A stretch of 64,000 bases of DNA from Ochrobactrum sp. Marseille-Q0166 (lineage in GTDB: Bacteria > Pseudomonadota > Alphaproteobacteria > Rhizobiales > Rhizobiaceae): contig NZ_JACJUO010000002.1 of the NCBI RefSeq assembly GCF_014397025.1, forward strand, positions 186,001 through 250,000, given 5' to 3'. Made by a program: the position numbers and the translations under genes. Below the pieces are notes generated by a model, which was not told where the DNA came from, did no database searches, and was given only the letters and a program-made list of their open reading frames with translations. Positions 19,586 to 29,051 of the stretch are shown here, piece after piece (the stretch's first letter is position 1; each line of letters begins with the position of its first letter).

Positions 19586-20083
19586 ATATGTTTTACAATG
19601 GATAAATGCTCTTTACACATCGCGCATTAAGCAAAAGATACCTTTTTCTAGTAAAAGATAAACATTAAAAGCATGTCGTATCGGATTGAATTTAAGCGAA
19701 ATAATCCCCCGAAACAGAAGTAACTTCTCGCGAACGATTTCGATTATTCAATGAAGCCTTATCGATAATTCCTAAAAAGACACAAATTGTATGGGTTTTA
19801 GGCCGTATTCATAAGTGGCCACATAAACAAATCGCCGAATAACTGACCGTGCCTCCCAACACGGCGTTCAATGATTTAAAGAACGCGATGGCGTACTGCC
19901 ATGATGCATTATCTCGTATGGACATGGAAATGCGACCTGCATCATGTTCAAACCTATAAACTCGACATCAAATGTGTCCGAAGCACTTGTGATAGTTCGG
20001 ATGGCCGAGCGTCTTACTTATTATGGAGGATTATCCGATCAACATAACAATGAATTCATGTGGTTAGCTATGGACGAAATTGG
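19586..20083. other. Gene-poor stretch before the IS30 remnant
   Basis: No intact gene is seen. TTATCGATAA at 19759-19768 matches the core of the LacI operators nearby but lacks the outer bases. Around 19798-19850 a reading VLGRIHKWPHKQIAE then stop loosely resembles the tail of IS66-type transposases; this is weak. The remainder is AT-rich with no recognisable coding signal. Confidence 0.5.
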
Positions 20084-21084
20084 ATGTCGAATTGCTATTC
20101 GCAAGTCAGTTTGCCGGACCTTCGTCGGTTATTTGAGTTAAAACAGCTCAAAGTCCCTCTCGGCGATATTACGCGTCTGATGGGTCGTCATCGCTCAACA
20201 ACCTACCGGGAGATCAAGCGCAACAGCTTCCGGGACACCGAGATTCCAGACTATAATGGCTATCATAACGTTATTGCCGACAACATTAGTAAATACCGCA
20301 GAACACGGTTGCGCAAGCTCAGACGTTACCCAGAGCTGTGCAAATTCGTCATAGAACAGTTGGAAGCCCATTGGTCGGCTGAACAGATTTGTGGCCGACT
20401 GATTAGCCATGGCCTAAGCGCGATACATCTGTGCGCAGAAACAAGCTATCGCTTCATTTATTCAAATGAAGAATATGGGCTAAAGCTGTATGAACACCTG
20501 GCTGAGATGCGAACAAAGCACTGCCCACGCGGCACCAGAAGATCGCGCAGCTCTCGCATTCCAGAAGCGTTTCGTATTCATCAACACCCTGATTTTATTG
20601 GCAATCGCCCGTAATTCGGCAACTGGGAAGGCGATTTGATTATCTTTGATCGTGACCTCGGAGAAGCCAATGTTATGACACTTGTTGAACGCAAAAGTCG
20701 TTATTGCGTGATCATCAAAAACAGCAGTTGGCATTCAAAGCCCATCATGAACAAAATCATTCGGACCTTTGCTGCACTGCCCTATCATGCACGCCGCAGT
20801 TTTACCTTTAATCGTGGTTCCGAGTTTATGGGGTTCCGGGCTTTGGAAGATGGAATGGGAGCTAAAAGCTAGTTTTGCAATCCCAACTCACCGTGGCAAA
20901 AAGGTTCTATTGAGAACATCAATAAGCGCATCCGACGGTATTTACCAGCAATACGAATCTGGTGCAGATTAGCCAGGCGCAGTTGACTGCCCTCGCCCAC
21001 AATCTCAATGCAACGCCGCGGAAGTGTCTTGGATTCAAGACGCCAGCCGAGGTCCTTGCTACACTTTTACAGGAAGTTGCATAA
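20084..21084 (+). pseudogene. IS30-family transposase, inactivated
   Basis: The reading starts near MSNCYSQVSLPDLRRL and contains the IS30 helix-turn-helix region (MGRHRSTTYREIKRNSF) and the catalytic-core start FGNWEGDLIIFDRD. TAA at 20611-20613 interrupts just before that core, and TAG after MGAKS near 20872 interrupts before FCNPNSPWQKGSIEN. A further indel near 20950 shifts the frame, after which TNLVQISQAQL to the conserved end CLGFKTPAEVLATLLQEVA can be read. Three lesions mean it is dead. Clear terminal inverted repeats were not found. Confidence 0.88.
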
Positions 21085-21338
21085 TCAGATTCCCTTCCCT
21101 ACGGCATGATGCACTTGGGGTAGCTTTTCCAGTGCCTCAAAGGTGAATATGCCTCTAGCAGGTTTGGCAATAAGGAACCAAAGTCTCGAACGCTCGCGAA
21201 AATGTAACCACCTATTATGACGTCCGCGAACAAGTGGGGACAGAATGGGTTATCCAAGCCTACTCAGAAGATTTATGCCAGATGATTCCAATCAGTTGCC
21301 AGCCCTATGAAGCACCTGTGTACGAGATAGTTACATAG
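21085..21338. other. Non-coding scar between IS30 and the Omp remnant
   Basis: No intact gene. Part of the stretch is an open frame continuous with the Omp remnant but separated by TAG at 21336. No inverted repeats that would define the right end of the IS were found. Confidence 0.45.
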
Positions 21339-21422
21339 CCCGGCAGCGCTACAGTTGGCCGCAAAGCGTCAAATTCACTGGATACACATACGTTCAAGGT
21401 CGGTTTGAACTATCGTTTCTAA
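21339..21422 (+). pseudogene. C-terminal remnant of an Omp25/Omp31-type outer membrane protein
   Basis: The last 27 codons before TAA 21420-21422 read as a beta-barrel end, with SLDTHTFKVGLNYRF, the closing strand pattern of Brucellaceae Omp25/Omp31-family porins with terminal Phe. Upstream in the same frame there is a TAG at 21336 preceded by about 45 open codons (from around ENVTTYYDVREQ to YEAPVYEIVT) that I do not recognise. The gene body is missing, so this is a scar next to the IS30 remnant. Confidence 0.6.
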
Positions 21423-21430
21423 ATCTTACA

Positions 21431-21463
21431 GGCAGCCGTTCAATTAAATTTGCGACGGCTGCC
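21431..21463 (-). terminator. Possible terminator hairpin overlapping the lpxK stop
   Basis: GGCAGCCGT and ACGGCTGCC are a perfect 9-bp inverted repeat spanning the lpxK stop codon with a 15-base loop. There is no strong T-run, so this is tentative. Confidence 0.3.
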
Positions 21464-22475
21464 GCATCTTAAAATGCTCAATGGTACTGCTCATGATGAG
21501 ACCGACAGCATCTTCGCGTTCAAAGTTCAGCTCAACATCGAGAACAGCCAGCTCTTTAACAAAAGCTTTCGGCAAATTTTGCATGGTAGTTAAACGCACT
21601 TGATCCTTGGCAGTTGTGATCAAACCGACTCCCAATTGTTTGGCCCGATCCTGCAAACCGACGACATCACTTGTCGAATAAGCATAATGATCAGCAAAAG
21701 ATCTCGTTTCAATCACGTCTCCACCCGCCTCTCTTACGCTGGCGTAAAATTTTTCCGGGTTACCAATGCCTGCAAATGCCAACCATCTGTTTCCTTTGAC
21801 TGTTGACCGCGAAGAAGGGAGTAATTGCGCATCGAATATCGGCCGCGCAGCTCGGGCCGCTTGCCTCACAACAAAATCGGCTGCGTCTCCCTTCCCTATC
21901 CGTAATAGAGCACTGGTCTTGCGCATCTGATCTGTCAAAGGCGCCCGCAATGGACCTGCCGGAATGACCTTGCCATTGCCGATCCCGCGCGAGGCATCGA
22001 CGACCAACAGCGCGAAATCCACATGCAATCGCGCGCTTTGAAAGCCATCATCCATGATGATGAAATCACAGCCACGCCGGATTAACTCATGTGCTGACTT
22101 GAGTCGATCCGGACAAAGTGCAACCGGCGCATGACGTGCCAGTAAAAGCGGCTCATCACCGACATGCCGCGCACTGTCATTTAAAGGATCCACAATGTGT
22201 ATCCCTTTGTAATCGCCACCATAACCGCGTGAAACGATACCCGGGCTAAAACCTCTTTCTTTTACAGCTTTAGCAAAAGCAATTGCCGTTGGTGTCTTGC
22301 CCGCACCACCGACCGTAAAATTGCCAATGCACAATACCGGCACTGCGATCCTTGGTGGTTCAGTTCTAAGAAGTCTGCGACCTGCAATCGCTCCGTAAAC
22401 CCAGGAAGCCGGCGCAAGGCTATGTGCACGCCAACCAGGTTTTTCCCACCAGAAGGTCGGCGCCTCTCTCACCAT
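21444..22475 (-). CDS. lpxK: Tetraacyldisaccharide 4'-kinase LpxK
   Basis: A 343-residue membrane-associated kinase that phosphorylates the 4' position of the lipid A disaccharide. The P-loop is visible as FTVGGAGKTPTAIA, followed by SRGYGG, VGDEPLLLA and the catalytic DDGFQSARL block. It is the last gene of a six-gene lipid A cluster on this strand: its start is two bases past the waaA stop. A GC-rich inverted repeat (21431-21463) overlaps its stop and may help termination. Confidence 0.95.
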   Translation of the reverse strand: MVREAPTFWWEKPGWRAHSLAPASWVYGAIAGRRLLRTEPPRIAVPVLCIGNFTVGGAGKTPTAIAFAKAVKERGFSPGIVSRGYGGDYKGIHIVDPLNDSARHVGDEPLLLARHAPVALCPDRLKSAHELIRRGCDFIIMDDGFQSARLHVDFALLVVDASRGIGNGKVIPAGPLRAPLTDQMRKTSALLRIGKGDAADFVVRQAARAARPIFDAQLLPSSRSTVKGNRWLAFAGIGNPEKFYASVREAGGDVIETRSFADHYAYSTSDVVGLQDRAKQLGVGLITTAKDQVRLTTMQNLPKAFVKELAVLDVELNFEREDAVGLIMSSTIEHFKMRQPSQI

Positions 22476-22477
22476 TG

Positions 22478-23818
22478 TCAGATGCCGCCATGGATAAAGG
22501 CGGCCTCATTACGATTTCCCGGTAACTGGGCCTGCAACACCAGCGGCTGTATAAATGGCTCAAGCGAATTCAACGTCCGGTTAAGTGCGCCACGCATATC
22601 TTTAACTGTATCAGCGCCAGCACGGATCATCGTTTTGAGATGCTCTGGATTGTTAAAGAGAAAATTGATCGCGCCTGCGAGCATGTTTCGATCCTTAACA
22701 ACGCGCGCACCACCATTTTTGATAAGCCGTTGGAAAGATTCACGGAAATTCTGAACATTCTTTCCGGTAAGAACAGCTGTCCCCATCATTGCTGGCTCGA
22801 GCGGATTGTGGCCGCCTTCTTTGGTCAGCGAATTACCGATGAACGCCACTTCAGTGAGCTGCAGATAAAGCCCCATTTCGCCAATCGTATCGCCCAGCAG
22901 CACATCAGTGTCTGGGTCGATAACATCGCCGCGGCTTCGCGCTGCAACCTTCAATCCCTTTTCGGCCAGCATATTTTCAATGGCTTCTGCGCGATTTGGG
23001 TGACGTGGCACGATGATCGTCAGAAGACGCGGATAACGCACTTTCAGCATCTGATGTACTTCAGCAGCGATTTCTTCTTCACCGTCATGGGTCGATATGG
23101 CTGCCCAGGTGCGACGTTCCCCAATCTGGTGCTGAAGTGTGGCAAGCGCTTGCGGGTCGGCAGGAGCAGGCGCAGTATCGACCTTGAGGTTGCCGGAGAC
23201 ACTGACAGGCCGAGCGCCAAGTGTGCGAAACCTGTCACCATCGAGCTCAGATTGAGCGATCACATGTGCAAAATTCTCAAATAGTGCCTCGGCAAGCTCA
23301 GGCCGCTTTTGCCATGCGGCGAAGGAGCGATCGGAAAGACGGCCATTAACCAGAACCTGGGGTATATGGCGTGTGCCGAGTGACAGCACTGTCGCAGGCC
23401 AGATTTCAGATTCACAGCCAATCACCAGGTCCGGCTTCCAGTGATCGAGGAAATTATTCACTGCCGGTTGCAGGTCGAGCGGCGCATATTGATGGATGAC
23501 TTGATTTCCCAGCTGATCAGCAACCAGCTTCGCCGATGTTACAGTCCCGGTGGTCATGACGATATGGATGCCGGTTGCAGCGATGCTTTCGATCAGCGGT
23601 GCCATAGCAACCGATTCACCCACACTTGCGGCATGAGCCCAGATAACCGGCCCTTGCGGACGAGCAATGCCGGTCTTGCCATAGCGCTCGCTGCGGCGTG
23701 TGCGTTCTTCCTTACCACGTGAAGCACGATAGGAAATATAAGTCCCTATAAAAGGGTAAACGGCGGAGCCGAGCATGCGATAGGCCGACAACATATTTCG
23801 CGCCCATCGTTCACTCAT
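22478..23818 (-). CDS. waaA: Kdo transferase WaaA
   Basis: A 446-residue GT-B glycosyltransferase that adds 3-deoxy-D-manno-octulosonic acid to lipid IVA at the inner membrane. Landmarks are an N-terminal hydrophobic anchor (SAVYPFIGTYISYR), VIWAHAASVGE, LVNGRLSDRSF, ISTHDGEEE, and the C-terminal GGHNPLEPAMMGTAVLTG donor-site block. Start ATG overlaps the upstream acyltransferase stop by four bases, and lpxK follows two bases after its stop, so the three are translationally coupled. Confidence 0.95.
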   Translation of the reverse strand: MSERWARNMLSAYRMLGSAVYPFIGTYISYRASRGKEERTRRSERYGKTGIARPQGPVIWAHAASVGESVAMAPLIESIAATGIHIVMTTGTVTSAKLVADQLGNQVIHQYAPLDLQPAVNNFLDHWKPDLVIGCESEIWPATVLSLGTRHIPQVLVNGRLSDRSFAAWQKRPELAEALFENFAHVIAQSELDGDRFRTLGARPVSVSGNLKVDTAPAPADPQALATLQHQIGERRTWAAISTHDGEEEIAAEVHQMLKVRYPRLLTIIVPRHPNRAEAIENMLAEKGLKVAARSRGDVIDPDTDVLLGDTIGEMGLYLQLTEVAFIGNSLTKEGGHNPLEPAMMGTAVLTGKNVQNFRESFQRLIKNGGARVVKDRNMLAGAINFLFNNPEHLKTMIRAGADTVKDMRGALNRTLNSLEPFIQPLVLQAQLPGNRNEAAFIHGGI

Positions 23819-24567
23819 TTACCTGCCTCCAATGCAGCATAGGCTCTATTTGTCGCGTCATTCAGTTGTCGCGTCAGTTCCATGCGCTTTTCTTCCAATT
23901 GTGCCTCATCCGCATTTTCATCCACCCAGACAGGCTCTCCGCATACAATCATCGAGCGCCCGAACGGTAAAGGAATAGTGGTCTTATCCCATGTCTTATG
24001 CAAAACGTGATTGCGCGAAAATGCATATGCAAAAGGCAGTATCGGTCGGCCTGAGAGTTTGGCCAGCAAAATGATACCCTCGCCAGCTTCCCTCGCCGTG
24101 CCATGTGCAATATCGGCAATCATTGATGCAGATTGTCCCTTTTTCAGCGCACTTTTCAATGTCAGAAGTGCGCGCGCACCACCTTTTTTCGCTGAATTTC
24201 CTTCGCTGCGCCCGCCGGAACCGCGCACCGTGATAAAGCCGAACTTTTCTGCGATACGCGCATTAAGTTCAGCATCTGCACTGCGCGAAAACATGGCAAC
24301 CACAGACAAATCATGCGGGCGCACAACAGGCGCCATAATGTGCTGGCCATGCCAAAAGGTTATGATGGAGGGGTTGTTCTCCCGCAAAAGAACCTTGATA
24401 TCTGCTGAACCCGTCCGAGGAGGGTTAGTCAAACGCACGAATTTCAGATAGCCGGCAATCAACTGCACGAGTGCAGATTTGACCAAAGCCGAACGCGCAA
24501 GTGGGCCGCGAATGCGACGCCACAAGCGTTTTGCAAAGCCATCGGAACGGTCGCGTGAAGCAGACAA
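23815..24567 (-). CDS. Lysophospholipid acyltransferase-like protein (DUF374)
   Basis: A 250-residue protein of the LPLAT superfamily. The catalytic HX4D-like block is FWHGQHIMAP with MFSRSADAE following, then RGSGGRSEGN and PSMIADIAHGTAREAGEG-type segments. DUF374 proteins sit with waaA and lpxK in alphaproteobacteria and are thought to act in lipid A or phospholipid acylation. Here it is sandwiched between DUF4170 and waaA with a four-base ATGA overlap, supporting that role. The acyl acceptor is not known. Confidence 0.88.
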   Translation of the reverse strand: MSASRDRSDGFAKRLWRRIRGPLARSALVKSALVQLIAGYLKFVRLTNPPRTGSADIKVLLRENNPSIITFWHGQHIMAPVVRPHDLSVVAMFSRSADAELNARIAEKFGFITVRGSGGRSEGNSAKKGGARALLTLKSALKKGQSASMIADIAHGTAREAGEGIILLAKLSGRPILPFAYAFSRNHVLHKTWDKTTIPLPFGRSMIVCGEPVWVDENADEAQLEEKRMELTRQLNDATNRAYAALEAGK

Positions 24568-24571
24568 GCGT

Positions 24572-24823
24572 TTATTCCGCTTTCAGATCAACACCTTCCG
24601 GGTCCAGCAAACGGTGCAGATGCACGATAAAATAGCGCATATGTGCATTATCAACTGTCTGCTGAGCCTTCGATTTCCATGCAGTCTTAGCCGATTCATA
24701 ATCTGGATATATCCCAACGACATCGAGTTTATCGAGATCACGAAACTGAACAGTTCCAAGCTTTGTCAGCTCACCGCCAAACACCAGATGAAGAAGCTGC
24801 TTCTTGTCGCCTTCAACGCTCAT
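24572..24823 (-). CDS. DUF4170 protein
   Basis: An 83-residue small soluble protein whose pattern HLVFGGEL, VGIYPDYESAKTAWKSKAQ and MRYFIVHLHRLLDPE matches DUF4170, a family almost always next to the alphaproteobacterial lipid A/Kdo genes. Function is unknown. It ends four bases before the DUF374 acyltransferase start and starts 37 bases after the inositol-phosphatase-like gene, inside the same operon. Confidence 0.85.
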   Translation of the reverse strand: MSVEGDKKQLLHLVFGGELTKLGTVQFRDLDKLDVVGIYPDYESAKTAWKSKAQQTVDNAHMRYFIVHLHRLLDPEGVDLKAE

Positions 24824-24860
24824 TTTAATACCCTTTGAAACTACTTGCTTTGCGGCATGA

Positions 24861-25670
24861 TTAGCTCAATGGCCAGTCCGCGACAACACTCAACATTTCC
24901 TGTAAAAGGTTGCCGCTGGATGCCACCAATGCCCCATGTTGCAGCGTCGGTCCACCATAAATAATCGGTCGAGCGTCATGACCAAGAAGCGCCCCGCCCG
25001 ACTCACTTAAGATAAGATCGGCTGCTGCCAAGTCCCAATCATGCGAATTGGGCCGAATGAAGGTGCCAGCAATATCACCCCGCGCCACCATTGCAATCCG
25101 ATAGGCAAGAGATGGCACATAAGGATGAACAATCACACGATCACGCCAACCATCTGGCAACACATCCACCATTCGTTTTGCTGACGCCATGGATATTTTT
25201 TCACCCGGTGGCGGCAATCGTGTTTGGATCGGCAGACCATTCTGCGACGCGCCAAAGCCTTTTCCAGCCTCGATAACTTCGCTAAGCACCGGACATTGCA
25301 GGACGCCTGCGATTGGCTTGCCATCTTCTACGACGGCAACACTTACACACCATTGTGACTGACCACCAATGAAGGCACGGGTTCCATCAATGGGATCAAC
25401 AACAAAAGCACGACGACGGTGCTGTAGCGTACGGTCATCGGTCGTCTCCTCTGAAATCCAGCCGTAGTCAGGCCGCGCTTCAAGAAGAACCTGCTTGAGA
25501 TAGGTATCGACAGCGAAATCGGCTTCGCTAACCGGCGACTGACCTTCTTTGAACCATACCTCCGGTGACTGCCCGAAATAACGCATGGCGATGCGACCTG
25601 CCTCACGCGCGGCATGACGCAACAGTTCCAGCTCGTTCTGAATATCTTTTCGCTTCTCAATTTCCGGCAA
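24861..25670 (-). CDS. Inositol monophosphatase-family phosphatase (CysQ-like)
   Basis: A 269-residue magnesium-dependent phosphatase. The metal-binding motifs are present: ISEET (Glu), VVDPIDGTRAF (Asp-x-Ile/Leu-Asp-Gly-Thr), and NSHDWDLAAADLIL late in the protein. Likely substrates are 3'(2'),5'-bisphosphate nucleotides or inositol monophosphate; histidinol phosphate is another possibility in this superfamily. It overlaps the pmbA end by 14 bases and lies inside the lipid A operon. Confidence 0.85.
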   Translation of the reverse strand: MPEIEKRKDIQNELELLRHAAREAGRIAMRYFGQSPEVWFKEGQSPVSEADFAVDTYLKQVLLEARPDYGWISEETTDDRTLQHRRRAFVVDPIDGTRAFIGGQSQWCVSVAVVEDGKPIAGVLQCPVLSEVIEAGKGFGASQNGLPIQTRLPPPGEKISMASAKRMVDVLPDGWRDRVIVHPYVPSLAYRIAMVARGDIAGTFIRPNSHDWDLAAADLILSESGGALLGHDARPIIYGGPTLQHGALVASSGNLLQEMLSVVADWPLS

Positions 25671-27000
25671 GGGTCATGCCTTCGATTACGAGTGTCGGAG
25701 CCGCCATGCCGAAATTCCGATCAATATCGGACGCAGGAGTCATATTAAGGAACATATCTTTAAGATTGGAAGCTATCGTCACTTCACTCACAGGATAAGC
25801 CAATTCACCATTCTCGATCCAGAAACCAGATGCACCACGGCTATATTGCCCTGTGATCATATCAACGCCCTGGCCAAAAACTTCTGTTACATAAAAACCA
25901 GTACCAAGCGCACGAATGAGCGCTTCCGGCGTGTCTTCACCCGGCTCAATCGCAAAATTGGTTGAGGCGGGAGACACGCCCGAACCTGAACGAACACCAC
26001 GTCCATTACCGACAAGACCAAGTTCCCGCGCACTTGAACCAGAGAGGAGCCAATGCCTTAGCACCCCATCCTCAACCATAGTCAGCGGCTGGCCTTCAAT
26101 GCCTTCGCCATCGAATGGGCGGGACGACGATCCACGAACCCGCAAGGGATTATCGGTGACATTTATTCCCGACTTCAAAATTTGCTTACCCATGCTGTCA
26201 CGCAAAAAACTGGTTTTACGTGCGACAGAAGCACCATTGATCCCACTTGCAAGATGCCCTGCGATTCCGCGCGCCAGTCGCGGATCGAACACAACATTGA
26301 CAGGCCCTGTTTTAACCTGCCTTGCACCCAAACGCCGAACTGCTCGTTCACCTGCGCTTCGTCCAATATTTTCAGGCGTTTCGAGATCCGCAAAATGAAG
26401 GCGTGAGCTGAAGTCGTAATCGCGCTCCATCTTCGTGCCCTCGCCTGCGATAGCAGAAACAGAACGGCCAAAACGCGTCGCAGCATATTCGCCCGAGAAG
26501 CCGGAAGATGTCACAAGCACCAGACCGCCCATGCTACGCGATGCGCCAGCGCCACCCGAATTGGTAACACCGGCAACTGCGCGTGCTGCCTCTTCCGTTA
26601 AAAGTGCATCGGCTGTCAGCCGCGCAGTATCAACCTCAGTGGCGTCAAAGAGATCGAGGCTGCGTGGCTGCTTAACAAGCAAATCCGGATCGGCCAATTG
26701 CTCAAACGGATCTTCAGGCGCAACGCGAGCCATGGCCACCGCACGCTCTGCCAATCTGTCGGGATCGCTGCCTGCATTGGCCGAAACACTGGCGATGCGG
26801 CGGCCCACAAAGACACGCAGGGAAAAGTCATCACTCTCCGACGAATCGGTTCCCTCAACCTTGCCAAGCCGGACAGAAACACTCACCGAGCGGGCTCGGA
26901 TCACAACTGCGTCAGCATGATCCGCTCCGGCGCGCTTTGCAGCAGCCACGAGCTGTGCCGCGCGATCAACAAGTTTACCCGATGAATTGTCTGAAATCAT
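25657..27000 (-). CDS. pmbA: TldE/PmbA-family protein
   Basis: A 447-residue protein of the TldD/PmbA family, from ATG 27000 (ISDNSSGKLVDRAAQLVAAA). The block HADAVVIRARSVSVSVRLGK and late GQGVDMITGQYSRGASGFW fit PmbA/TldE, the non-catalytic partner of the TldD metallopeptidase that degrades peptides such as microcin B17 precursor and CcdA. No TldD is in this window. The HExxH motif of TldD is not present, as expected for PmbA. It is the first gene of the operon read towards lpxK. Confidence 0.88.
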   Translation of the reverse strand: MISDNSSGKLVDRAAQLVAAAKRAGADHADAVVIRARSVSVSVRLGKVEGTDSSESDDFSLRVFVGRRIASVSANAGSDPDRLAERAVAMARVAPEDPFEQLADPDLLVKQPRSLDLFDATEVDTARLTADALLTEEAARAVAGVTNSGGAGASRSMGGLVLVTSSGFSGEYAATRFGRSVSAIAGEGTKMERDYDFSSRLHFADLETPENIGRSAGERAVRRLGARQVKTGPVNVVFDPRLARGIAGHLASGINGASVARKTSFLRDSMGKQILKSGINVTDNPLRVRGSSSRPFDGEGIEGQPLTMVEDGVLRHWLLSGSSARELGLVGNGRGVRSGSGVSPASTNFAIEPGEDTPEALIRALGTGFYVTEVFGQGVDMITGQYSRGASGFWIENGELAYPVSEVTIASNLKDMFLNMTPASDIDRNFGMAAPTLVIEGMTLAGN

Positions 27001-27199
27001 TATATAATCCAAGCTTGAAATCAACGATGGCTCCACTTGGGAGACCACGCAATGTAACCAGCCGTAATCGGAATTTGCAAAAAACTTATGTCAAATTATT
27101 CGACATCGGACTGATTAGAGACATATCGTGTTTCTATATTGCTGAAATCCGATGGCTTCAAGGGAAGCCGTTACATTCTTCGAATTCCAAGAGCATATC

Positions 27200-29050
27200 A
27201 TGGTCCCAACTGGCGGAAGCCTTTACTTACAAGCGCTGATGATTCTGGGCGGCGCGATTATCGCGGCTCCGCTATTCAAGCGGCTCGGTCTTGGTACCGT
27301 TCTTGGCTATCTTGCGGCTGGCATCGTGATCGGTCCAGTGGCACGCCTCATCTCAGATGGCGAAGATCTTCTGCATTTCTCAGAGCTCGGGGTCGTGTTT
27401 CTTCTGTTCATCATCGGCCTTGAATTAAAGCCATCGCGTCTATGGGCCTTGCGTCATGCGATTTTTGGTCTTGGCGCCGCACAAGTCATCCTGACAGGCT
27501 CAGCCCTCGCGGCACTCGGTGTGTATCTCGCTGGCCTTAGCACTGAAGCCGCGATCATAATCGGTTTTGGGCTCGCGTTGTCTTCCACGGCGTTTGCGAT
27601 GCAGGTTTTGGAAGACCGTGCTGAAACGAACCAGAAGCACGGACAGCGTGCTTTCGCGATATTGTTATTCCAGGATCTTGCAATCGTCCCGATCCTTGCA
27701 ATCATTCCCGCACTTTCTCCCAATGAACCGTCACAAGCCAGCGCCGGTTTTCATCTTGTGACCGCTGTCGCAGCAATTGCAGCCCTTGTCATCGCTGGAC
27801 GCTATCTTATCAATCCAATGTTCCGGATCATTGCGAATACCGGCGCACGCGAAGTCATGATCGCAGCAGCTCTTTTTGTGGTGCTGGGTTCGGCAAGTCT
27901 ATTGCAATCGGCCGGGTTATCCATGGCTATGGGCGCTTTCATAGCAGGCGTTCTTCTTGCCGAATCGTCATACCGCCACGAGCTTGAAGCAGACATTGAA
28001 CCGTTCCGGGGTATTTTCCTTGGGTTGTTCTTCGTCGCCGTGGGACTTTCGCTCAACCTAACCGTCATTCTGCAATACTGGAAAACAATCCTGATTGCGG
28101 TTCCGATTTTCATGATCGTCAAAGCAGCGATCACCTATTTGCTCTGCCGCATCTTCCGTTCGAACCACAATGATGCGATCCGGGTAGCTTTTCTGCTACC
28201 ACAGGGCGGTGAATTCGCCTTCGTGCTATTTTCTGCTGCCGCAGCAGCCGCCGTTATTTCAAATGCACTAAGCTCTGAACTTGTTGCCGCTGTGACCGTA
28301 TCAATGGCCTTAACGCCGCTTTCTGTGGCCATCGGTTCAAAGCTGTTAATCAAAGACAAAACCGAAGACGTCATTGAAGAAAACTTCGAAGGCGCTGGCG
28401 CCGATGTTCTGATGATCGGCTTCTCGCGTTACGGGCAAATCTCTGCGCAGATCCTGCTTGCGGGTGGCATCGATGTGACCGTGATCGACAACTCACCCAA
28501 TCGCGTAAGAGCGGCGGGCAAATTTGGCTTCCGCATTTATTTTGGCGATGGAACCCGTAAAGATGTGCTGGAGGCTGCCGGCATCCGCAAAGCAAAACTC
28601 GTGGCTGTGTGCACACATAAAAAGGAAATCACCAACCGGATTATCAATCTGATCCAGTCGGAATATCCGGATGTGCGCCTGTTTGTTCGCTCTTATGATC
28701 GTGAACATACCCTGCAGCTTCGTGCGCAGGGTGTTGAATATGAACTGCGTGAAACTTTCGAATCGGGTCTTTTGTTTGGCCAGCGCACACTCGAAGCATT
28801 AGGCTTATCTGAAGCCAACGCCTATGCCATTCGGGAAGATGTACGTCAGCGCGATGAAGACCGCCTTCATGTTCAAGCGTCTGAAGGCATCATGGCAGGG
28901 CGGCATCTGCTGTTTAACAAGCCAGTGACACCCGAACCGCTGGTCAAACCACAGCGTGAAGGCCAGCGTATCGACAAAGCCGGCGATAACATCGACACTG
29001 TTGCTAATGTTGATGAAGAAACTCCGTCGGAACCGGTTGCGGCTGAATAG
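27200..29050 (+). CDS. CPA2 cation/proton antiporter with RCK domain (Kef-like)
   Basis: A 616-residue protein from ATG 27200 (AAGAG eight bases upstream); an earlier ATG at 27152 has no such signal. The first 380 residues form a 12-13-helix Na+/H+ exchanger-type membrane domain with FLLFIIGLELKPSRLWALR and FGLALSSTAFAMQVLED. The rest includes an NAD-binding RCK domain (DVLMIGFSRYGQISAQILL), the Kef/Kch potassium-efflux arrangement. A glutathione-adduct response is known only for Kef of enterics; here the regulation is not known. A negatively charged tail follows. It converges on the patatin gene with one base between stops. Confidence 0.9.
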   Translation: MVPTGGSLYLQALMILGGAIIAAPLFKRLGLGTVLGYLAAGIVIGPVARLISDGEDLLHFSELGVVFLLFIIGLELKPSRLWALRHAIFGLGAAQVILTGSALAALGVYLAGLSTEAAIIIGFGLALSSTAFAMQVLEDRAETNQKHGQRAFAILLFQDLAIVPILAIIPALSPNEPSQASAGFHLVTAVAAIAALVIAGRYLINPMFRIIANTGAREVMIAAALFVVLGSASLLQSAGLSMAMGAFIAGVLLAESSYRHELEADIEPFRGIFLGLFFVAVGLSLNLTVILQYWKTILIAVPIFMIVKAAITYLLCRIFRSNHNDAIRVAFLLPQGGEFAFVLFSAAAAAAVISNALSSELVAAVTVSMALTPLSVAIGSKLLIKDKTEDVIEENFEGAGADVLMIGFSRYGQISAQILLAGGIDVTVIDNSPNRVRAAGKFGFRIYFGDGTRKDVLEAAGIRKAKLVAVCTHKKEITNRIINLIQSEYPDVRLFVRSYDREHTLQLRAQGVEYELRETFESGLLFGQRTLEALGLSEANAYAIREDVRQRDEDRLHVQASEGIMAGRHLLFNKPVTPEPLVKPQREGQRIDKAGDNIDTVANVDEETPSEPVAAE

Positions 29051-29051
29051 A

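Noticed and set aside
19798..19860. Possible IS66 transposase tail (VLGRIHKWPHKQIAE-stop)
   Set aside because: Only about 15 residues resemble an IS66 end, without any other piece; too weak to annotate as a feature.
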